A stretch of DNA of 10,344 bases from Gemmatimonadota bacterium (GTDB lineage Bacteria > Gemmatimonadota > Gemmatimonadetes > Gemmatimonadales > GWC2-71-9). The stretch spans positions 1 to 10,344 of the forward strand of contig QHUE01000100.1 in the NCBI GenBank assembly GCA_003221825.1, written 5' to 3'. Below the pieces are notes generated by a model. It made no database searches, was not told the DNA's origin, and saw only the letters and a list, made by a program, of their open reading frames with translations. A program made the translations under genes and the position numbers. Of this stretch, positions 6,326-10,344 are shown one piece after another; the first letter of the stretch is position 1; each line of letters starts with the position of its first letter.

Positions 6326-7216
6326 GTGGCCACTCCCTCCCCCTCCCCCTCCCCCTCCCCTCGGCCGCGTCTCGCTGTTGCCGTGGGCGATCCACGAGGG
6401 ATCGGCCCCGAAGTCGTGCGGAAGGCGCTCCGGCAACCGATCGACGCGGACGTCCGCATCGTGGGCGGTTGGGAAGACGGAGCGCCGAGTGACTTTGAGG
6501 CTGGGCGCGTCGCGGCGCAGAGCATCGAAGCCGCCGCTCGGCTCGCGCTCTCGGGTGAGGTCGACGCCATCGTCACCGGTCCGGTCAACAAGTCGGCGCT
6601 GCATGCCGCGGGGTACCGGTTTCCGGGCATCACCGAGTTCCTGGCCCATGTCGCCGCCGACATTCCCGTCGCGATGATGCTGACGACGGGCCGACTGCGC
6701 GTCGTCCTCGTCACCACGCATCTCTCCCTGCGCGACGCGATCGCGAGTGTGACCACGGAGCGGGTGGTCCAGGCCGGCCGCATCGCGCGTGACGCGCTGC
6801 AGCAGTGGTGGGGAATCACCTCGCCGCGGCTAGCGCTGTGTGCGCTCAATCCGCATGCCGGGGAAGGCGGGTTGTTCGGCGACGAGGACGAGCGCGTGTT
6901 GCAGCCCGCCGCGGAGGCGCTCGACGCCGCGGGCCCCTTGCCGGCCGACACGGTGTTCGTCCGCGCCCTGCGTGGTGAGTTCGACGCGGTGCTCGCGCCT
7001 TACCACGACGTCGGGATGACGGCGGTGAAGGTCTCGGGATTCGGGACGGGCGTGAATGTGACGCTGGGCCTGCCGTTCATTCGCACGTCGCCCGATCACG
7101 GCACCGCGTTCGACATCGCGGGGAAGGGCATCGCGGACGCGGGGTCGATGCGGGCGTCGCTGGAGCTGGCGGTGCAGCTGGCCGCCGCGCGCCAGGCGAG
7201 AGGGCGAGGCGACTAG
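6326..7216 (+). CDS. pdxA: 4-hydroxythreonine-4-phosphate dehydrogenase PdxA (compact form)
   Basis: PdxA oxidises 4-phosphohydroxy-L-threonine in the DXP-dependent route to pyridoxal 5'-phosphate (cytoplasm, divalent metal and NAD(P)). Visible family motifs: GDPRGIGPEV (21-30), GPVNKSAL, and metal-ligand histidines H132 (VTTHLSLRD), H177 (NPHAGEGG) and H227 (YHDVG), whose 45 and 50 spacing is close to the E. coli ligands. RTSPDHGTAFDIAGKG (252-267) follows. The start is GTG, 2 nt after the surA stop, with no clear Shine-Dalgarno, so translation is probably coupled. Residues 4-15 are a low-complexity PSPSPSPSPRPR leader encoded by a hexamer repeat. The protein is 296 residues against about 330. 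Between VRIVG and GRVAAQSIEAA only about a dozen residues (GWEDGAPSDFEA) stand where relatives have several tens, so a family-typical segment is missing. YHDVG replaces the more common YHDQG. The stop overlaps the convergent gene. Identity is firm; activity of the compact form is inferred. Confidence 0.93.
   Translation: MATPSPSPSPSPRPRLAVAVGDPRGIGPEVVRKALRQPIDADVRIVGGWEDGAPSDFEAGRVAAQSIEAAARLALSGEVDAIVTGPVNKSALHAAGYRFPGITEFLAHVAADIPVAMMLTTGRLRVVLVTTHLSLRDAIASVTTERVVQAGRIARDALQQWWGITSPRLALCALNPHAGEGGLFGDEDERVLQPAAEALDAAGPLPADTVFVRALRGEFDAVLAPYHDVGMTAVKVSGFGTGVNVTLGLPFIRTSPDHGTAFDIAGKGIADAGSMRASLELAVQLAAARQARGRGD
6334..6361 (+). repeat. C-rich hexamer tandem repeat (TCCCCC) in the pdxA 5' coding end
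   Basis: C-runs of 3, 5, 5, 5 and 4 are separated by single T, giving about four hexamer units starting 8 nt after the GTG start of pdxA. Each unit encodes Pro-Ser, so loss or gain of whole units keeps the frame. The minus (template) strand carries five G-tracts with 1-nt loops, a strong quadruplex pattern; the plus strand could form an i-motif. Confidence 0.9.
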
Positions 7217-8553
7217 CTCGACGGCTCCGGGACGTGTGTGGTGGCCGGCCACACGCGGACGCGACCGACGCGCCGGCCGTCCATCTCCAGAATCTCGAAC
7301 GTCGCGCCCTCTAGGTTGACGCGGTCGCCCACCTTCGGCAGCCGGCCGAGCCTGCCGAACAGCAGCCCGCCAATCGTCGTGTAATCGGCGTCATCGAGAT
7401 GCAGCTTGAGCACGCGGTTGACGTCACTGATCTCCGTACTGCCCGCCAGGATCGGCACGCCGCCTCCCGCGCTCCCCGCCGCCGCACCCGGTGCCGTCGC
7501 GGGCGTCTGGTCGTACTCGTCGTAAATCGGCCCCACGATCTCCTCGAGCAGATCTTCCATCGTCACCAGGCCGGCCGTCCCGCCGAATTCATCGAGCACG
7601 ATCGCGAGATGCACCTTCTGGCGCTTCATGTCGGCCAGCACGTCCTCCACTTCGCGCGTCCCCGGCACGAAGAAGGCGGGACGCGCGATGTCCTGCACCG
7701 GGGCTTCCGAGCCGGACAGCAAGCCGCGCAGGATCTCTTTGGCGTGCACGATGCCGACGACGTCGTCGAGCGACTCGCCGGTCACGGGATAACGAGACCG
7801 CCCGGCAGCCGCGACGCGGTCGGCCGCCTCGGCCAGGGAGGCTTCGGCCGGCAAGGCGACGATCTGCGTGCGTGGCGTCATCACCTCGCGCGCATTCTTC
7901 TCACTGAATTCGAAGACGCCTTCCAACAGCCGCGCGTCGCCGGCGCCGAGGCCGCCCGTCTTGCGGCTCTGCTCGACCAGCATGCGAATCTCTTCGGGTG
8001 AATGCACGCGGTCGAGTTCGGGGCTCGAGCTCGTGATGCCGAGGAGTCGGAGCACGAGGCGCGCACTGGCGTTCAGCAGGAAGTTGAACGGCCGTGTGAT
8101 CCAGGAAAACACCATGAGCGGCGTGGCGACCCACCGGCTCGTCCCCTCGGGGTGCGTGATCGCCCACGTTTTCGGCACGAGCTCGCCGAACACGACGTGC
8201 AGGAACGATATGGCGCCCACCGCGACGATGGAGGCGATGCCGCCGCGCGTCAGGACCTCGAGCGCAGGCGGCAGGGCGCTAAACCAGTCGCGAAACAGAT
8301 GGGCGACCGTGTCTTCGGCGACGTAACCGAGGAGGATGGAGGTGAGCGTGATGCCGAGCTGCGTTGCGGAAAGCAGCCGGTAGAGGTTGTTCAGGGCCTG
8401 GCGGACCGTCCGCGCCTTGCGGTCGCCACGCCGGATCATTGCCTCGATCCGCGTGCGCCGGGACGCCACGAGCGCGAATTCCGCCGCGACGAAGAAGGCG
8501 TTGGCCGCGACCAGGGCGACGATCGCAAGCAGCCGCAGACCGAGGACGTTCAC
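7213..8553 (-). CDS. CNNM/CorC (HlyC/CorC) family membrane transporter with CBS pair
   Basis: A predicted inner-membrane protein of the CNNM/CorB-CorC family, linked to Mg2+ (and possibly Co2+) efflux; older annotations call such proteins hemolysins. The 446 residues show the full layout. The CNNM (DUF21) membrane domain spans about 1-180 and contains NAFFVAAEFALV (18-29) and GELVPKTWA (123-131). A CBS pair (about 220-340) starts at MTPRTQI (225-231) and contains EFGGTAGLVTMEDLLEEIVG (322-341). A Gly/Ala-rich linker (350-366) and a CorC/HlyC C-terminal domain (about 367-437) follow. The start is GTG; an in-frame TAG two codons upstream makes it the first possible start, and the Shine-Dalgarno is weak. 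It is convergent to pdxA with a 4-bp overlap and divergent from the CDF gene across 37 bp. Its neighbour is another metal transporter, which fits metal homeostasis but does not prove co-regulation. Confidence 0.93.
   Translation of the reverse strand: MNVLGLRLLAIVALVAANAFFVAAEFALVASRRTRIEAMIRRGDRKARTVRQALNNLYRLLSATQLGITLTSILLGYVAEDTVAHLFRDWFSALPPALEVLTRGGIASIVAVGAISFLHVVFGELVPKTWAITHPEGTSRWVATPLMVFSWITRPFNFLLNASARLVLRLLGITSSSPELDRVHSPEEIRMLVEQSRKTGGLGAGDARLLEGVFEFSEKNAREVMTPRTQIVALPAEASLAEAADRVAAAGRSRYPVTGESLDDVVGIVHAKEILRGLLSGSEAPVQDIARPAFFVPGTREVEDVLADMKRQKVHLAIVLDEFGGTAGLVTMEDLLEEIVGPIYDEYDQTPATAPGAAAGSAGGGVPILAGSTEISDVNRVLKLHLDDADYTTIGGLLFGRLGRLPKVGDRVNLEGATFEILEMDGRRVGRVRVWPATTHVPEPSS
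7233..7257 (+). other. Hairpin 17 nt downstream of the pdxA stop, inside the convergent gene
   Basis: Bases 7233-7241 pair with 7249-7257 as a 9-bp stem with one G-U wobble (in the plus-strand RNA) and a 7-nt loop; the centre also holds the 12-bp palindrome GTGGCCGGCCAC. No T-tract follows, so it is not a textbook terminator. Because pdxA has no intergenic space after it, this is the most likely local structure to mark or protect the 3' end of the operon transcript. That role is inference. Confidence 0.4.
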
Positions 8554-8559
8554 GGCCTA

Positions 8560-8576
8560 ATAGTATTATGTTTCCG
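8560..8576. promoter_or_regulatory. AT-rich divergent promoter region with overlapping -10-like boxes
   Basis: The spacer between the divergent CNNM and CDF genes is only 37 bp and is the most AT-rich patch nearby (AATAGTATTATG). On the plus strand TATTAT (8564-8569) matches 5 of 6 bases of the TATAAT consensus; on the minus strand CATAAT (8570-8565) also matches 5 of 6. No good -35 is visible for either. If both are used, the CDF leader is about 15 nt and the CNNM leader only about 5 nt, which would fit the weak ribosome site of the latter. Confidence 0.4.
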
Positions 8577-8579
8577 GCG

Positions 8580-8583
8580 AGGA
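8580..8583 (+). promoter_or_regulatory. Ribosome binding site deciding the CDF GTG start
   Basis: AGGA lies 7 nt before the GTG at 8591, and supports that start over internal ATG or GTG codons. Confidence 0.6.
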
Positions 8584-8590
8584 TACATCC

Positions 8591-9478
8591 GTGCTCCCCG
8601 CTGAAGCCCACTGTACCTATCGCGCGCCCATCAACGTCGAGACTCGACGGCGCCTGACGCTCGCGCTCGCGATCACCGCAGTCGTGATGCTGGTCGAGCT
8701 CGTCGGTGGCTGGCTCGCCGGCTCACTGGCGCTGCTTGCCGACGCGGCCCATATGCTGGCCGATGTCGCGGCGCTCGGCCTGGCGTTGGTCGCGGCGTGG
8801 ATCGCGCAGCGCCCGGCGACACCGGAGCGCTCGTTCGGGTTCATGCGATTGGAGATTCTCGCTGCCCTGATCAACGGCGCGGTGCTGTTCGCGATCGCGA
8901 TCGGGATCGGCATCGAGGCGTGGCATCGGCTGCGCGTTCCCCAGCACGTCAATGGTCCCTTGCTCCTGGGCGTGGCCGCCGTCGGCTTCATCGCGAATCT
9001 CGCGGCGGTCGTCGTGCTGCACCGCGGCCACGAACACTCGCTCAATCAGAAGGGCGCGTACCTGCACGTGCTCGGCGATCTGTTGGGTTCGGTCGGCGCT
9101 CTCGTCGCCGGCGTCGTCGTGATCTCGTCCGGCTGGGTGATAGCCGACCCGCTGATTTCGGTGCTGATCGGCACGCTCGTCCTCGTCAGCGCCTGGCGGC
9201 TGGTCAAGGAAAGCACGGATGTCCTGCTCGAGGCGACACCGCGGCACATCGCGCTGGCGGACGTGCACGACCGGATCGCGTCCGTGCCCGGCGTGGAGTC
9301 GGTCCACGACCTGCATCTGTGGACGGTGACGAGCGGCGTGGTCGCGATGAGCGGGCACCTGGTGGTCAAGAATCCGGCGGACAATCAGCCTATACTGGAG
9401 GCGGTGCAGGATCGCATGCGGGTACTCGGGATCCAGCACGTGACCGTGCAGGTGGAGAAGGAACCGATCTGTGAGTGA
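8591..9478 (+). CDS. CzcD/ZitB-type cation diffusion facilitator (Zn2+/heavy-metal efflux)
   Basis: A predicted inner-membrane antiporter that exports Zn2+ or similar divalent metals in exchange for protons. The 295 residues have six hydrophobic segments (about 21-43, 46-71, 89-108, 122-143, 158-178, 183-203) and a cytoplasmic C-terminal domain (about 210-290). The zinc-type transport site is complete: H54 and D58 in DAAHMLAD (TM2) and H159 and D163 in HVLGD (TM5). The HxxxD pair in TM2 is the Zn/Cd-type signature of CzcD and ZitB relatives (family knowledge). The TM4-TM5 loop has only a short His stretch (HRGHEH, 144-149), not the long His-rich loop of some members. The C-terminal domain contains VHDLHLW (238-244) and ends in PICE, so a late cysteine may join a cytoplasmic metal site. 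The start is GTG, supported by AGGA. The exact metal cannot be read from sequence. Confidence 0.93.
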   Translation: MLPAEAHCTYRAPINVETRRRLTLALAITAVVMLVELVGGWLAGSLALLADAAHMLADVAALGLALVAAWIAQRPATPERSFGFMRLEILAALINGAVLFAIAIGIGIEAWHRLRVPQHVNGPLLLGVAAVGFIANLAAVVVLHRGHEHSLNQKGAYLHVLGDLLGSVGALVAGVVVISSGWVIADPLISVLIGTLVLVSAWRLVKESTDVLLEATPRHIALADVHDRIASVPGVESVHDLHLWTVTSGVVAMSGHLVVKNPADNQPILEAVQDRMRVLGIQHVTVQVEKEPICE

Positions 9479-9487
9479 GTCACGCCC

Positions 9488-9516
9488 TTGTTTGGTCCGG
9501 GCCCTCCTTTTATACT
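9488..9516 (+). promoter_or_regulatory. Sigma70-like promoter for typA
   Basis: TTGTTT (9488-9493) and TATACT (9511-9516) are separated by exactly 17 bp. The -10 matches 5 of 6 consensus bases and the -35 keeps TTG. Transcription would begin near 9523, giving a leader of about 17 nt before the ATG at 9540. It stands out as an AT-rich patch in the 61-bp gap after the CDF gene. Confidence 0.6.
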
Positions 9517-9539
9517 GCGCCCCTCATTGACCGGTACCC

Positions 9540-10344
9540 ATGGGACGTAAGCCTGTGAAAATCCGTAACATCGCCATCATCGCCCACGTCGATCACGGGA
9601 AGACCACGCTGGTGGATCAGATGCTCCGCCAGGCGGGTGTGTTCCGCGCCAATCAACAGGTGGCGGAGCGCGTCATGGATTCGAATCCGCTCGAGCGTGA
9701 GCGCGGAATTACGATTCTGGCGAAGAACACTTCGGTTCGCTGGGGCGACACGAAAATCAATATCGTGGACACGCCCGGGCATGCCGATTTCGGTGGGGAA
9801 GTCGAGCGCATTCTCCGGATGGTGGACGGCTTTCTGCTCCTCGTGGACGCGGCCGAGGGGCCGATGCCGCAGACGCGGTTCGTCGCGGGGAAGGCGTTGG
9901 CGCTGGGCCTGAAGCCGATCGTGCTGGTCAACAAGATTGACCGGCCCGATGCGGAGCCGATGCGCGTGCACGACGAGGTGCTGGAGCTCCTGATGGACCT
10001 GGAGGCGACGCCGGAGCAGTTCAACTGTCCTTTCCTTTATACGTCGAGTCGCCTGGGCACGGCGACGCTGGAGCTCGACGAGCCGGGAACGACGTTGACG
10101 CCGCTGTTCGACACGATTCTGGGAACGATTCCACCGCCGAAGGCGACCGAGGCCGGCCCGTTCCAGATGCTGATTTCGACCCTCGATTACTCGTCCTACC
10201 TGGGGCGGATCGGGATCGGACGGATCGAGCGGGGCCAGGTGCACGTGGGCGACACCGTCGCGTTACTGCCGATCGGCGAGCCGGGTCCTGTAGGCGATGG
10301 CACGTTCGAGCAGGCCAAGATCGTGAAGCTTTTTGCGTTTGAAG
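9540..10344 (+). CDS. typA: Translational GTPase TypA/BipA, 5' part
   Basis: A ribosome-binding GTPase of the EF-G/LepA family, involved in ribosome assembly and stress or cold adaptation. The frame is open to the right edge, so about 268 of roughly 600-615 residues are present. GTPase motifs: G1 AHVDHGKTT (15-23), G2 RGIT (55-58), G3 DTPGH (77-81), G4 NKID (131-134). DSNPLERERGITI and EGPMPQTRFV separate TypA from EF-G and LepA. The start of domain II is seen as YLGRIGIGRIERGQV. ATG at 9540 is preferred because it lies just downstream of a clear promoter, but it has no Shine-Dalgarno. A GTG at 9555 (start of KIRNIAIIAHVDHG) has GGGA 9 nt before it and would give the usual short N-terminus of the family. 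The true start could be either. Confidence 0.96.
   Translation, partial: MGRKPVKIRNIAIIAHVDHGKTTLVDQMLRQAGVFRANQQVAERVMDSNPLERERGITILAKNTSVRWGDTKINIVDTPGHADFGGEVERILRMVDGFLLLVDAAEGPMPQTRFVAGKALALGLKPIVLVNKIDRPDAEPMRVHDEVLELLMDLEATPEQFNCPFLYTSSRLGTATLELDEPGTTLTPLFDTILGTIPPPKATEAGPFQMLISTLDYSSYLGRIGIGRIERGQVHVGDTVALLPIGEPGPVGDGTFEQAKIVKLFAFE

Noticed and set aside
4797..6395. A 532-codon minus-strand frame opposite surA
   Set aside because: It is an antisense shadow: it spans the end of the lipoprotein gene, all of surA and the start of pdxA, and shows Arg/Leu-rich low complexity without a known fold.
7399..8604. Two 200-codon plus-strand frames opposite the CNNM gene
   Set aside because: Both are shadows of the minus-strand gene, with no domain and no ribosome binding site.
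9479..9510. Possible intrinsic terminator after the CDF gene (GC-rich patch followed by CCTTTTAT)
   Set aside because: The GC-rich bases do not form a convincing stem (only the short GGGCCC self-complement), and the T-run is better explained as part of the typA promoter.
9510..10244. A 244-codon minus-strand frame at the right end
   Set aside because: It lies opposite typA, whose GTPase motifs are unmistakable in the plus strand.
1..10344. Mobile elements, CRISPR arrays, tRNA/rRNA genes, defence or secondary-metabolite genes
   Set aside because: I looked for terminal inverted repeats, spaced direct repeats, transposase or integrase motifs and tRNA arms, and saw none. All genes are housekeeping types with similar base composition.

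Overview
No mobile element, defence locus, CRISPR array or RNA gene is visible. The window is ordinary chromosomal housekeeping DNA of a high-GC, Gram-negative-type (diderm) bacterium. The diderm reading rests on SurA, which serves outer-membrane protein biogenesis, and on a lipoprotein foldase beside it. The overall style (G+C rich, GTG starts, a BatA-like protein upstream of mfd, two parvulin genes in tandem, compact PdxA) fits Gemmatimonadota best. That is an inference from gene content and needs a database search to confirm.

Region 1 (1-7216, plus strand) is a tightly packed gene run. It holds the C-terminal tail of a BatA-like membrane protein, mfd (transcription-repair coupling factor), a PpiC/PrsA-type lipoprotein foldase, surA and pdxA. 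The junctions are a 1-nt overlap (TGATG), an 18-nt gap with a good Shine-Dalgarno, a 4-nt ATGA overlap and a 2-nt gap. This strongly suggests one operon. The surA-pdxA adjacency is the arrangement also known from E. coli.

Region 2 (7213-8553, minus strand) is a CNNM/CorC-type membrane transporter gene convergent to pdxA. The two genes overlap by 4 bp, and their stop codons lie on opposite strands of one CTAG palindrome.

Region 3 (8554-10344) has a 37-bp AT-rich divergent spacer, then a CzcD/ZitB-type cation diffusion facilitator, then a 61-bp spacer with a recognisable sigma70-like promoter. The first 268 codons of typA (bipA) follow and run off the window end. There is no gene-free stretch of 300 bases or more.

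The points most worth a second look are small-scale. Low-complexity G/C tracts lie inside genes: a G8 and a C8 run plus a heptamer repeat with a G-quadruplex pattern in mfd, and a hexamer repeat at the pdxA start. SurA has two parvulin domains that both look catalytically incomplete, next to a lipoprotein whose parvulin domain looks intact and whose chaperone-like module appears duplicated. PdxA is unusually short because of an internal loss.
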